Below, in pieces: positions 1 to 10,698 of a DNA stretch of 37,860 nucleotides (positions are counted from its first letter, which is position 1; the number at the start of each line of letters is the position of its first letter). The notes beneath the pieces are model-generated. The model was not told the origin of the DNA. It saw nothing but the letters and a program-made list of their open reading frames with translations, and did not search any database. The position numbers and the translations under genes were made by a program. The stretch is from Nymphaea colorata (Eukaryota > Streptophyta > Magnoliopsida > Nymphaeales > Nymphaeaceae). The stretch covers positions 12,169,289 to 12,207,148 of the forward strand of contig NC_045146.1 in NCBI RefSeq assembly GCF_008831285.2, written 5' to 3'.

Positions 1-39
1 TGTTGCTATCATGCTTAATAAAATTTAAAAAGACCAATA

Positions 40-815
40 CTAAGCACAATAATTCGAGGGATTATATGGACCACGTAATTATTGTGTAAAACAATTTGCA
101 TTGTCATCTGTTCTCCCGTTTTGTAGATCGCTCCAATCACTTATTTATACACGTTAGTAACGAAAAGGTCAGAAAACCAATTCTATAAGAAAAGAGAAAA
201 GATAATGGCCATCAAAATCCCATTGATGAGAAAATTCTCTAACTTAAAAATCTTTCATTTCTACAAAAAAAATTGTGTAGGAACACATAGTTGTTTATTG
301 TTTATACAAAGCATGTGTACTCTTTTTAATAAATAAATAAATTGCACAGTGAAGCGGGAACTGAGATGCAAATTGACGACTCAGGCTACCCAATTCAAAC
401 CAAGGGGTACTCTGATTGAGAATTTTCTTAAGATTTTTAAAAAGAGAAGAAGAAAGTCAAGTGGGGAAGGCCTAACATGGGACGTATTCCAAAAAAAAAC
501 TGTAACTTTCAATCATTTATTATGTACTTGTCAATCAATCACAGTCTGGTGGGAAGGCCTTGTCAATTAGTCAAATCAATTTACTAGTCAGAGATGAAAT
601 TGAGAAAAACAAAAGGAAAAAAATAAATAAATTTTCTTGCTTAAAGTTCAAACTGATAATGGATCCCAAACGCAAAGAGGACGAACGTGCCGAGAGCTCG
701 GTGCTCTTACGTGCATTTTCGTCTTTGTCATCGTATTTATAAGAACAGAAATGCTTTACCATGGTCACATTCGAACTCTAGATTAATTTCTCGACGTGGT
801 CGGTGCGTTTCGATT
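40..815. repeat. Dispersed repeat module, copy 1
   Basis: This stretch matches 9031-9700 and 11195-11985 over nearly its whole length, with small gaps. It runs from a segment with AAGCACAATAATT to one with CATTCGAACTCTAGAT. Inside is a core (about 120-380) that occurs six times in the window. I see no terminal inverted repeats, LTR signals or coding frame shared between the copies, so the class is unknown. Short open frames here (349-570, 560-742, 687-875) are not conserved between copies and are not called as genes. Confidence 0.7.
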
Positions 816-879
816 GTAGTAGACAGGCAAGAAGTTGATCGCCATCCGGTTGAATATCAGCTCAAGGCAAAATAAGTGT

Positions 880-1280
880 TAGGGGCACCATATTTCCGCA
901 ATTTACTAGCTCCGACCTTGCCCCATGCGTTAAATATATATACGATATACAATCAACCGTTGGTTTAACTAAATCTCAGAAAACGGGAACCGACAATCAC
1001 CTTGGTTTTTCCAATGGCCTTATATTTTGCTGAGAATAAATCTGGATCGTCCATTTTTCATAACGTCACTCCTGTTTCCTTTTAATAATAGATTGTGTTT
1101 TCTTTCTGTTTCCCAGAAAAAGAAAAGGATGTCATCAAATAAATTCCAAAAATCTTACCTGGCTGTGCATCAAAGTTGCAGAGGCCGTAATTTCCCATCG
1201 TTGTTTTCCTCTTCAGAAGTTGATTACTCAGATTGGGCATAAAAAGAAAAAAGTAACTAGAATCAAATTCTTATACAAGA
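880..1280 (-). pseudogene. DC1 gene scrap: exon-1 end, donor site and intron piece
   Basis: On the minus strand, about 1205 down to 1160 reads C-N-F-D-A followed by a GTAAG splice donor. This is the same exon end as CNFDAHP in DC1 gene 1, and the donor falls at the homologous place. Just below it, 886-970 resembles 30534-30615, which lies inside the intron of DC1 gene 2. Above it, 1218-1270 resembles the start of segment Q, the 3' flank of DC1 genes at 21998 and 29355. The order fits a collapsed unit: intron, exon end, then the flank of the next unit, with most of exon 1 lost. Only about 40 bases are exon, so the assignment is tentative. Confidence 0.4.
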
Positions 1281-2640
1281 TCTAGAAAGGTGGCAGACGA
1301 TGCATGGGCAACGAAACTAAACAAATGAAGCAAAACAAGTAGTGTAGTGACGCAATCGTACTGACGACGATAAGAGTCGGGTTGGCAGGCTGTCGAAGGA
1401 AATCGGCCCAGGCCGCAATCGACGTTGTTGGATGGGGGAACGGCGTCGTCGCCGGTGGGACGGAAGTGATGTCGTAGACGACGGCGAGCCCCTCTCAAGT
1501 CTCAACCGAAGAGTTTCTAGTTAGGGCGCCGACGTGAAGGCATGGTCTCAGCATTAAAATGGTTTATTAATGCTATTGTATACTTTTGCAAATAAAATTT
1601 TAGGAAATTAACTTCATATATAATTTCATTCTCCAGAAATTATTTACATTCGTCAAATGACTTGCACATCCACATGGATGGGGAATTATCAAGTGCGATT
1701 TAATTGTGTACTTATTAGACTGTTATTTTCCACTAGTCAAATTTTTAGCCCTCTATCAAGATTTTTGGTATACGAATGATAGTTAAACGGTTCAAAAGCT
1801 TCAAAATCATTCTTCAAACATCATGTTGAGTTATCGATCGAGCCAGCACCTTTACAAGTCTTGAAGATTTATTGGCCTACACTTATGCGGAGTATTGTAG
1901 CTTTATATGGAGTCTCAACATCTATAAGACAGCCAAATAAAATGATGAATTATTTCGGCCTGATTGCTGATATTTTCCATTGTTCCTCTAGCTATGGGAC
2001 GAGCCATTGTTCATCGTAACCTGTGGCCCTTAGTCCACGACTTGGTCATCCGATTATGATTGGCATTGTAAGTGGGGACGGGGCGCCCAACTGGACTCAA
2101 TCTCCAGTTCTTGCTCGAAAGGTTAAAAAAACACTTCTCTAAGGAGCTGATGGATCTTCTTAAGGCGAAAACACAAACCTACCTCAATAAATCACCCTGA
2201 CGGAGTCAAACGTCCGAAGCGTGTGGTCCAACCGGACGACGACACAGTTGAGAGGAAAGAGATGACGACAGGGAAAGGGTACACCTTCCTCCCCAGCAAG
2301 AGGAGAAATCTTACGCGATGAATGGACTACTTATCATAAAGTAATTTCTACTCTTGTTTCCTAAAGTTTTTTTTTTTCCTCATTTCTTTAATTCAGAACT
2401 AATTGTGGCAAAAAGTAAAAGAAGCTAAACAAAATGATTATTGGACGGTCAGGTAATCGAAGATAAGTTGGGAAGAGTGGATGCAGCAAATTTAGTAGAC
2501 TTTCTACAATGTTAAAGTAATGCAAAGTGGCATTCAATATCCACAAATTGAGGATAGACATACTTGAAAACATTTCAATAGCGCTATTGGCGGATAATTT
2601 GATTCACTAAAGTAGATATGAATTGCAAGTAAAATCTGGA
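1281..2640. other. Intergenic, no supported gene
   Basis: No supported gene. 1330-1500 is GC-richer than its surroundings and open in all three minus frames, but I recognise none of the peptides. 2040-2120 has weak resemblance to part of the 190-bp unit at 7886-8665 (a GACTTGGTCATCC segment followed later by GTGGGGAC). The rest is AT-rich and featureless. Confidence 0.5.
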
Positions 2641-2641
2641 T

Positions 2642-2800
2642 CGATATGATCATCCGATACGCTGCACAATCTGCTCTGGCGTTGATAGACACCAGCAACT
2701 CTAATGGCGACTTTTCTTGTTTTAGGGAAGCCTGGCCTAATTTCAACCTAGCAACAAAATTACTTCTAAACTTCATTATTGGATGGCAACGCATGGCAAA
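2642..2800. repeat. Duplicated segment, copy 1 (pair at 28437-28595)
   Basis: About 155 bases match 28437-28595 at roughly 90% identity by eye. Both copies are open in a plus-strand frame (it includes AWPNFNLATK) and in a minus-strand frame (it includes SPLELLV), so the true strand cannot be decided. The plus strand has an acceptor-like pyrimidine run followed by TAG at 2715-2727. The product is unrecognised. Copy 2 lies next to sequence related to DC1 3' flanks, which suggests both travelled with the DC1 duplications. Confidence 0.55.
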
Positions 2801-3540
2801 GCCACATCTGAGCTGGTGTTGGGTCTTAATTTTTTTTTTTTTTACAATGACATGTTACATATATAATTGTGAACGAGTGACCCTCCAACCAGTTTATCTG
2901 GCTCTCATGGCAACTGATCAATTGTGCACTTTCTATTGAACATTTCTTTTTCTATTAGTTTATATTTTTTTTTACTTCAATTATAGGCAGTAGAGAGATT
3001 CTTAAGATTACTGTCATGCACAATAAGTTATTATGAGTTTAAACTTTTTTTCTCTTTAGGAAATTGAACATCCGAGTTTAGTTAGTGAAGAGATTCTTAA
3101 TAACTTATTTTAAAACTATTTTCTCTTGGCGAAACGATGCGAAGCACCCGAAATGAAATAAATGAATGAGTTAACATGAATAATACGCAAGCATTTTCTC
3201 GAACAGCATAAACCCATTTTTTTAATTGAATGAACATATATGCTTTCAACCACCAATGTTTACCATGGTTAAAACAATTAATTTCCTGTCTGTTAATTGC
3301 ATGTCTAGTCACTGAGGATCCCACGTCTCAGTGAGCATGGATCTGAGATCAATCCACTTCTAATATCATGAAGAATTTACTGCTCCAAATACAAAGAAGA
3401 ATCCTAATCTTGGGCAGATTTTTGCATGGCTGATTTCACAAGTAATCAACTTTGGAAAAAACTTATTTTATTGCCAAAAAAGGCACTGTTGAGGGGACAA
3501 CAAAAAAGTGCTTAATTTTTTTTTTTATTGTTGAAATTCA
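2801..3540. other. Intergenic AT-rich DNA
   Basis: AT-rich with several short poly-T runs and no supported gene. Short minus-strand frames such as 3097-3324 show no recognisable domain. Confidence 0.5.
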
Positions 3541-3599
3541 GATACATGATGACAACAACGGCAGGCCTACGGACAATTAAAAGGAACGAAGGAAGAAAA

Positions 3600-3888
3600 A
3601 TTATGTACAAACAAGTAGAGATATAATTGTAGTGGCAAAGACAAGCTACAATGAGACGAAGGCTGCCACGGCAACATTATTCAAGATGCACACCGTAGCT
3701 TCTTCATGACATGTGCGGACGGTGTTAGGCCAAAAAAGGCATGAAGATGCTTCAATATCCATGCCCATCCCTTCCATATATGCGGTAAAGGGGACGGGCC
3801 TCAGTGTCAAAGGATTGTCAACCCCATCGAAGGTACTCATATCGAGGCTAAGGAAGTTTTTCCAAATCAAGACACATTGACAATGCAT
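3600..3888 (-). pseudogene. Probable remnant of a DC1 gene terminal exon
   Basis: The minus strand from 3888 to 3646 is open for 80 codons. Its C-terminal half contains HEEATV, which lines up with HAEATS near the end of exon 2 of DC1 gene 2. The bases beyond the stop (about 3645-3610) match that gene's 3' flank (segment Q: an ACAAGTAGAGAT run and a GGCAACATTATTCAA-like run). No acceptor in the phase used by genes 1 and 2 is visible, and no exon 1 is attached. I read it as a diverged, orphaned last exon, but chance similarity cannot be excluded. Confidence 0.35.
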
Positions 3889-4174
3889 TCATAATTATAA
3901 GGTCTGCTGAGTGTTAAGGCATGTCCAGATCGATGTCAAGCAGAAAATGCAAGATAGGTTAGTTAAAGATAAATAAGAAATATTATCAATTTGTTGTAAC
4001 AGACATCTCGGTGTATTTTCAACTTGATTGTGTGTGTTTCCGTTGCCCTTTGTCAACCTTATATTTACTTGTCAGTTGTAACCTTCATAATATTCTAATA
4101 ATATTTTCTTCGTCTCATAAAAAGTAGAGATGACATAAGCCTTGCTCAATCTGTTTTTTTTTTTTTCTGTTTAT

Positions 4175-5130
4175 TGTATCAGAACCGTTTCCTATCTCTA
4201 ACTCAATGGCGTCTTCTTCTTCAGCACAGAAGAACACGATCCATCGCGAGTTTGGTGCCCGTAAAGCGTACTAGAGATAATTATTTGTTGTGGAAAAGTC
4301 ATTGTCTATTATCAGTGATGGTCGACAGTTGTAACTCACTGTCTATTGCTCACATCGATATTTACTTGGTTACATTCAAGGAAAGAATTCTATGTCACTA
4401 TCTATTGGTTATATCTGAGATTTACCTATTCAGATTCAAGGAAAGACATTTTTTTTTCGAAAAATAATCTACACGTGCCTAAGATCGCAAATAACTTGGC
4501 CTCAGTTGGACGATTTAACAATGATTCTCATGAGTTTGAATGCTCCCCCCCTCTCTCTCTGTTTTAATTAATTAATTAATTAATTTTTTTAAATCAAGGA
4601 TCGGCAGTCAGAATGGTGCTTCTCAACGGACCCAAAACATACGATGGACTCTACCCAGTTCATGTTAGGCCTATTGTGTGTGATGACATTAAGAAAGCCT
4701 GCCTAGCACATCAAAATGGTGGATTCCGAGGACAATTTGAAGAGTGGCATAGAAGACTTGGCACATGAATATGAAAACTATTTCATTATTGAACTCTCTT
4801 AATCTTATTTCAATAAGTTCTCCAACACCCAAGACTTTTTTTGTGAACATTGTTTGGTGGGGAAGGCACATAACTTGTCTTTATCTAATTTTTTTCATGC
4901 TTCTAATGTTTGAGAGTGGGTTCATATGGATGTCCGGGGCCGGATACCCATCTTGTCATGTGAAGGATATAAATAATTTCTTTGGATTGTTGACGATTTC
5001 TCATGATTCCCGAGGATATTCCCATTGAAAAACAAATTTGACGTGTATGACTGCTTCGTGATCAAGTTCAAAATTCATGTTAAAGGGGAGCTGAAAACCA
5101 AAAGTAAAATGATTCAGTTAGATAAATTTC
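4175..5130 (+). mobile_element. Old, fragmented Ty1/copia element (gag to integrase)
   Basis: 4175-4187 looks like a degenerate primer-binding site (TGTATCAGAACC against the usual TGGTATCAGAGCC). A gag-like start at 4206 is followed, after a frameshift, by RDNYLLWKSH (about 4273-4303), typical of copia gag. 4610-4763 encodes a gag-pre-integrase stretch with LLNGPKTYDGLYP and WHRRLG. 4845-5095 encodes an integrase-like stretch with CEHCLVGKAH, then HMDV and GLLTISHDSRG in different frames. Sequence ends near the second catalytic Asp region. Stops, frame changes and missing segments (most of gag, protease, RT, RNase H) make it inert. LTRs were not delimited. Confidence 0.75.
4563..4590. repeat. 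(TTAA)n microsatellite within old copia element
   Basis: Tandem TTAA copies followed by a T run, lying between the gag-like and pre-integrase parts of the broken copia element. It may mark a deletion or slippage point. Confidence 0.85.
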
Positions 5131-5374
5131 TCAGCTAAGAATCCTATCTCTCACTTTTCCTTTCTGCCACCTTCAGCAATAATGGTGGCTTCAAGGATGA
5201 CGATTTTGCGGGAGGCTAACAGCCATATGATACTCACAACTCACAAGCCGCACCAAGAATCAAGACTTTCAAATGGAGGGAGGGACCCATACTTGAAAGA
5301 CAATAATTGGATGCAGAGTTCTTCTTCTTGCTATCGCTGCTTTCTTATACCCAAAAAGTCAATTGACGCAAAAT

Positions 5375-5690
5375 CTTGTGAGTATAAGAGAAAAAAAAAT
5401 AGAAGATGGAAAGCTTTGTGCTTTAGCAGATTAATTTTGACCATGCAAAGTCTTTTGAGAAAATGAGAAAAAAAAATAAAAGATGGAAATGTCTGTGCTT
5501 AGCCGATTAATTTTCGCCCCTGGCTGCACTTTCATCGGCTGAACTAATGGGCATCGAGCGCTAGTTAATTTAATGCATCTTGGGCAGTGAAATTTTTTGT
5601 ACAATTTATTTATTTTTTTATCAAGTTGAGGATATAAAGTGGCGTTGATCCGGTAGCGGATTAAATTGCTATTAGTTTGACAATGGTAAT
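5375..5690. repeat. Dispersed repeat, copy 1 (pair at 8655-8885)
   Basis: Matches 8655-8885 in order: an AGAAGATGGAAA segment, a GCCGATTAATTTT segment repeated twice, and a segment ending GGATTAAATTGCTATTAG. About 75 bases at 5510-5590 are missing from the other copy. No coding frame or transposon ends were recognised. Confidence 0.7.
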
Positions 5691-6138
5691 TTTAAAATTT
5701 CACATTCACATTAACGTCTTCCATAGGTGAAGAGGGCCAGAGGCTCTTTCAGAGTTTTAGCGGCGACCTGTTGATGGCCCAGATGTTGGGCGTTGATATG
5801 GTAACCTTAGTATACACAACGAGCGACACTCGTTAAACCTTAGTATCGCTAAGTTTGAAATGTTGACTTTTCTGAATTTGATTATAACCATGCAACCGCA
5901 CTTCACTTGGCATTATTTTAAGCTGCAGACGCAGGCGCAACCTTAATGTTACATAAAACTCGCTTTTTTTGAATCCCAAACACATAATAATAAAGTGGGA
6001 CAGATTATCTAAGGACAAAGAAGCAGAAGTAGTGACAATGGAATAGTAGAGGCATGGGAACTTATTGGGAACGCAGAGAGGAGGTTCCTGCCAATGTAAT
6101 TAGAGGTACTTGAAAGGCGGGGCTAGGAGGAAGATGCA
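5691..6138. other. 3' flank of DC1 gene 1
   Basis: No gene is seen at 5691-6000. About 6020-6070, just past the stop of DC1 gene 1, resembles the equivalent 3' flank of DC1 gene 2 (minus strand: AATAAGTTCCCATG against AATAAGTTGCCATG). It is therefore probably 3' untranslated sequence. Confidence 0.5.
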
Positions 6139-7781
6139 TCACCCGCCGACCATCTCTTTCATATGTGCCCGAAGCAAGGAGGCAAGCTCCTTGCGTATAC
6201 GATCGTCAACGTCATGCAGGGCAGGCAGGTTGAAGAAAGATACCGGAAAAAGGCTGAAGAGATCGGTGAAGAACGAGATGTCCTCTGATGCGAAGAGTAA
6301 GTTGTCCACTACTTCACCCAAGCCACCGAACACGTCAAACAGCAGGTGCATGGCAACTTTCCTTCCGATCCATATTGCAAGTCCTCCTACCTGCGTTTTC
6401 ATAAGAACTTAAATGACCCCTTCACTTCTCACCTCAGGAGACAGGACTTTACGAGGAGTGAATATGTATGCATGCAACAAATGCACACTCAACAAAACAG
6501 AAAGGGGGTTTGAGATATTTTATTTTTTTTTATAAAGAAATGCAAATTTTAAACTTTTATCATTTTTATGTTCCCTTTTGTATTTTTTTTAATTATTTTT
6601 TTTAATTTTTTATTTAAATTTGTCAAGTATTTTGGTCATTAGTGCACAATTTTAGCGCGCATGTAACTTTTGGTAAACATTCTATGTTCAATGTTGTTAT
6701 TTTTATAGGGTCTCATCATCAACATGACAGGCCGAGTAAAGGGATCTAATGGAAACATCCGGCTTTCGAATCTTAGTCGCATCCACCTGATCAAAGCATG
6801 GGAATTTCCCAAAAATTACGGGCATAAAGCATTGGCGACAATAATAAAGATTCATCAGAATATTTTTGAAATTTTAGTGGTTAAGGAGTAAATTTTACCA
6901 TTTTACCTACCATACAATACAGCATAAAAAACATGCCGAACTTTATTAATACTCTGTACAGAGAGAGAGAGAGAGAGAGAGAGACCATTGCCCCAATTCG
7001 CGCTTCCTCATGTGCCTTAATTAAGCACCCTGCAATGAAACCAAGTAGCGCAAATTCACTCAATATAGTTCTGATAAAATAGTAAATGACTTGTTGACCA
7101 ACGACGATTAGATATAGGATAACAGAAAGTTTCAATGAGCTAAGTGAGTGGTGATCAGCAGTTGGCCTTCCCTCTAGGTATAGTCGCATATAAGAAAGAA
7201 AAACTCTGAAAAAACGGCAAGCAATGCAATAGATTTCAAGTACCACCTGGGTGTGCGTCGAAGTTGCAATCGCCGCACCTGTAGCGAAAATGGTCTATCT
7301 GACGGCGGCAAATATCACAAATGGCGCTTCCCACGGAAGGGGGGGGGGGGGGGGGGGGGGGCAGGAGCTGAAGGGAGTGCTGGTGGGCTTGGCTGCTTAA
7401 CGTCTGAGGCATGAGACCGCAAAGAAAGTGGGCGTCGAAGCTGCAACTGTGGCAGTGGTAGTTGAACCCCCTGCCGGTCTTCCAGCATATGCTGCACTGG
7501 AAGGAGCCAGAGTTGTAGGCGGGAGCATAAAGAGGTTGCAGCACGTGCGTATGGAGCGCAGAGTTCGACTGAAGCGGCGGCAACTGCGACTGTGACAGCA
7601 GGGCGCAACAACGGTGGAGGAAGAAACGGCAGTCAAGGCAACTATAAAGGTCGTCGACCTTCCCCGGCATGAAGGGCTGGTCACATCCGCTGCATCTTGT
7701 GGCCATCCCGTTGGTGTCCGATATCTTCATCAGCCGTAGCAGGGACTGGTCGTGGGCACGGTGCCGAAGCGTGGTCGCCAT
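6139..7781 (-). CDS. DC1 gene 1: cysteine/histidine-rich DC1-domain protein (2 exons)
   Basis: Exon 1 is 7781-7247 and exon 2 is 6386-6139, giving about 260 residues. DC1 domains are plant C1-like zinc-binding modules, often linked to signalling, stress or defence; the specific role is unknown. Three modules are visible: C30-C33, C48-C51, H56, C59; then C96-C99, C110-C113, H118, C121; then C155-C158, C169-C172, H177, the last without its final Cys. A proline run from a 23-base G/C homopolymer links modules 2 and 3. The ATG at 7781 is chosen because MATTLRHRAHD aligns with MASTFNHRSHN at the start of gene 2; the frame is open to 7829 but has no ATG there. Exon 1 ends in phase 1 at a weak donor (GTGGTA). 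An in-phase TAG acceptor opens exon 2, whose end (SLLRAHM) resembles gene 2 (SLAFEHM). The exon-2 start and intron are inferred. Confidence 0.75.
6960..6984. repeat. (GA)n microsatellite in DC1 gene 1 intron
   Basis: About twelve GA units within the predicted intron. The surrounding intron (6885-7070) resembles 27725-27960, evidence that the latter is also DC1 intron-derived. Confidence 0.95.
7339..7361 (+). repeat. 23-base poly-G tract inside the DC1 gene 1 coding exon
   Basis: An uninterrupted run of 23 G on the plus strand (C on the coding strand) encodes most of a proline run between the second and third DC1 modules. The other two DC1 copies in the window have no such tract at this place. 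Runs this long mutate readily and are prone to sequencing error, so the exact length, and thus the frame beyond it, is uncertain. Confidence 0.95.
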
Positions 7782-7883
7782 AGCTAAACGGCTAAATGAG
7801 GTGGACGCTTTGGAATTGGGCGCTCTCAAGATTGCATGCAGATGCAGCTCGGTATTGAAACGGTGAATCAGATGCCCGGCTGC

Positions 7884-7896
7884 TTCTTTATTTATT
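7884..7896 (-). promoter_or_regulatory. TATA-like element upstream of DC1 gene 1
   Basis: On the minus strand this reads AATAAATAAAG, about 105 bases before the ATG at 7781. It occupies the place of the better TATATTTATA of gene 2 once that gene's two extra 52-bp leader copies are discounted. It is a weak match to a TATA box, and no transcript data were available. Confidence 0.4.
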
Positions 7897-8665
7897 GGGA
7901 AAGCAAGCTCTTCTTCATCCCTTGTGGTTGGTCATCCCAAGTGCATCATACATGTGGGGACTGTGCAGTTGGGCCACCGAAGAAAAAATTGGTTTATCTC
8001 CAGCCTAGTTTCAAAGAAGTTTAACAATTCCCAATTCTTCTTCATTAAAAGGGTCCCCTTCTCCATAAATATGGACTTTATTTATTGAGAGAGCAAGCTC
8101 TTTTTCATCCCTTGTCGACTTGATCATCCTAAGTGCATCATACATGTGGGAGAGAGCAGACTCTTCTTCATCCCTTGTCGACTGACTTGACCATCCCAAG
8201 TCGATCATACATGTGGGGACTGTGCAGTTGGGTCGCCAAAGCAAAACTGGACTATCTCCAGTCCAATCTCAAAGAAATTTAACAATTTTCAATTGTTCTT
8301 CATTAAAAGGGTTCCCTTTCCCATAAACATGAACCTTATTTATTGAGAAAGCAAGCTCTTCTTCATCCCTTATTGACTTGGCCATCTCAAGTGCATCATA
8401 CATGTGGAGACTATGCAGTTGGGCTGCCGAAGCAAAATTGAATTATCTCCAGCCCAGTCTCAAAGAAGTTTAACAATTTCCAATTATTCTTCATTAAAAG
8501 GGTCACATTCCCCATAAACATGAACTTTATTTATTGAGAGAGCAAGCTCTTCTTCATCCCTTGTCGGCTTGGTCATCCCAAATGCATCATACATGTAGAG
8601 ACTGTGTAGTTGGGCCGCCGAAGAAAAAATTGGATTATCTCTAGCCCAGTCTCAAAGAAGTAAAA
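7886..8665. repeat. ~190-bp tandem array upstream of DC1 gene 1
   Basis: Units start at 7886, 8076, 8334 and 8525, marked by CTTTATTTATTG-like sequence, giving spacings of 190, 258 and 191. The second unit is longer because it holds an internal duplication of about 65 bases (GCAAGCTC at 8093 and its relative at 8155). The last unit is partial, ending near 8665 at the start of another repeat. The array begins about 105 bases before the DC1 gene 1 start codon. Each unit carries the same TATA-like stretch that the gene may use. The minus-strand frame 8244-8011 comes from the repeat and is not conserved as a continuous frame. Confidence 0.9.
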
Positions 8666-8885
8666 GAGAAAAAAATAGAAGATGGAAAACTTTGTGCTTA
8701 GCCGATTAATTTTGACCATGCAAAATCTCATGAGAAAATGAGTAAAAAATAAAAGATGGAAACGTCTGTGCTTATCTTCGACAGCGAAAATTTTTGTACA
8801 ATTTTTTTATCAATCTGAGGATATAAAATTGCCTTGATCCGGAAGCGGATTAAATTACTCTTAGCTTGACAATATCCAATTGCTT
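8655..8885. repeat. Dispersed repeat, copy 2 (pair at 5375-5690)
   Basis: Follows the 190-bp array directly and matches 5375-5690 with one internal deletion. Its right end runs into a TCATTAAAAGGGCCCC stretch resembling the 190-bp unit. Confidence 0.7.
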
Positions 8886-8889
8886 TTCA

Positions 8890-9030
8890 TTAAAAGGGCC
8901 CCATATGACTAGCATCACCATCCACATCGACGTCGCCCTCAGACTTCGACCCGTATTCTGAATTTCACCCAACTGCGAGGTCTCACGGCAGACCTGGTCA
9001 AGATCGTCCAGGGAACGCGCATCCATCATT
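8890..9030. other. Short GC-richer segment, unrecognised
   Basis: Between two repeats lies about 140 bases richer in GC than its surroundings. The minus strand is open (part of 9095-8850) but the peptide is not recognisable. It may be an exon scrap carried by duplication; no support beyond composition. Confidence 0.3.
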
Positions 9031-10170
9031 GAAGCACAATAATTGGAGGGATTCAATGTATGGACCACATAACTATTGTGCAAAGCAAGTTGCATTGGGG
9101 CACGACAGTAAAGTCAAGCTTCATCTGTTCTCTCAGTTTGTAGATCACTCAATCACTTATTTATACACATTAGTAACGGAAAGGTCAGGAAACCAATTCT
9201 ATAAGGAAAAAAAAAAAGATAGCCATCAAAGTCCCATTAATGAGAAAGTTCTGTAACTAAAAAATATTTTTCATTTCTACAAAAAAAAAAAGTGTAGATG
9301 AAAGTCAAATGGGTACTCTAATTGAGAATTTTCCTTGTGACTAAGATTTCTAAAAAGAGAAGATGAAAGTCAAATGGGGAAGACCTAACATGAGAGATAT
9401 TCCAAACAAAGTGTAACTTTCAATCACTTATGTACATGTCAATCACAGTCTCGTAGGGACGTTGTGAATTAGTCAATCAACTTACTAGTCAGAGATGAAA
9501 CCGAGAAAAACAAAGGAAAAAAATAAATAAATTTTCTTGCTTAAATTCAAAGTCATGATGGATCCCAAACGCAAATAGGACAACGTGCAGAGAGCACGGG
9601 GCTCTTATGTGCATTTTCGTCTTTCTCATCGTATTCTAAAAAAAAATAGAAATGCTTTACCATGGTCACATTCGAACTCTAGATAAATTTCTCGACGTGT
9701 TCAGTTATGTTGTCAAGCTTCCTCTGTTCTTACATTTCCTAAGTCACTCAATCCCATACTTACGCGCGTTAGTAATAAAAAGGTCAGAAAAAAGATCGAT
9801 CGGCAACAAAAACCCATTAAGTTATAAAGTTCTGTAACGTAAAGAACTTTTGTTCTACCAAAAATTTGTGCAGGAACACATATTTGTTTATTGTTTGTAC
9901 AAACCATGCGTCTACTCTTTTAATAAATAAACAAATTGGACAGTGAGGTTGGAACTCAGATGCAGATTTATCACTCACGAAATCTTGTTAGAGCTCAAGA
10001 GTTTGCGGACATGTAATTCTGTGATCCATTTCACACCCATTGAGATATGACATGTCTCGAGACTCTCGACCCAATCACTTTGAAAATATTTGGTTGAATA
10101 ATCAAATAACATTTTCACTTTTCTTCCACCTTCAATTAACAATCTATTTATTTATTGAAACAGTAAACAT
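9031..10170. repeat. Dispersed repeat module, copy 2 (parts a and b)
   Basis: Part a (9031-9700) matches 40-800 and 11195-11985. Part b (9700-10170) matches 11985-12460 and 14385-14850. The two parts are themselves related through a core of about 250 bases, so this block holds two diverged core copies in direct orientation. The fixed order a-then-b in three places shows that composite units were duplicated. No coding frame is shared. Confidence 0.75.
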
Positions 10171-10698
10171 ATGTAAAATTTATTAAAAGCGCTCATTCGA
10201 TTTTTTTTTGAATCGAAAAAAATTTCAGATCCTGTATAACAAACTGCCGAGTGCTAGCTAGAGAAGAATTCGAGATGCAGGAATGATATATGTATACTCA
10301 CTTCTTCCTTACTCTGCTAGAAGATCAAGATGCATGAAACAAGTTCTCGTTTCATTTCTCTGCACTTACTCGATGCAGTTTAACCCTTACGACGCCGTCA
10401 CAACTCGTAAAAAAAAATTGACAAGAAGGTATAAATCTATTAGAGAGAGAGAGACATTTCTAATTTCTTATTGTCAATCACAATAGGAACAATTGGATGG
10501 ACATGTATGCTGACCTTTGGGATTCCTTTTCAGCATTTTCTTTGTCAATTGATTTAAGAGTGGCTCCTGCTTTACCATAGACTCCTTCAAACTCTTGCTG
10601 CATTTCCACGTATTGGATGCTCTTAGTTGTTGAGTAGGACAAAAAAAAATGCAATTAAACATTTCCAATACAAAGACAAGAAGTAATAATCGAGGCAT
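10171..10698 (-). repeat. Duplicated block with exon-like segment, copy 1
   Basis: Continuing from part b, this matches 14850-15725 of the second copy, which has extra sequence at about 15000-15400. On the minus strand 10621-10515 looks like an exon: a T-rich tract then AAG before it, a GTCAGC donor after it, and an open frame containing EMQQEFEGVYGKAGATLKS. The protein is not recognised. Copies at 15650-15546 and 11165-11092 are related; the former is 2 bases shorter (frame broken), the latter a fragment that keeps EF-E-x-VYGKA. I read this as a spread exon of unknown origin. Confidence 0.5.

Noticed and set aside
1271-1505. Overlapping minus frames at 1271-1498 and 1317-1505
   Set aside because: All three minus frames are open over a GC-richer patch and none gives a recognisable domain.
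7782-7829. Extending DC1 gene 1 to the upstream end of the open frame at 7829
   Set aside because: The first codon there is TTG; the first ATG is at 7781 and aligns with the start of DC1 gene 2.
8011-8244. Minus frame of 77 codons upstream of DC1 gene 1
   Set aside because: It lies within the 190-bp tandem array; other units have stops and the unit length is not a multiple of three.
10474-10698. A possible small secreted Cys-containing peptide (hydrophobic N-terminus on the minus strand)
   Set aside because: The hydrophobic start overlaps the T-rich tract expected before a splice acceptor, the duplicate at 15521-15751 does not keep the hydrophobic start or the Cys pattern, and a different frame is better conserved with the 11.1-kb fragment.
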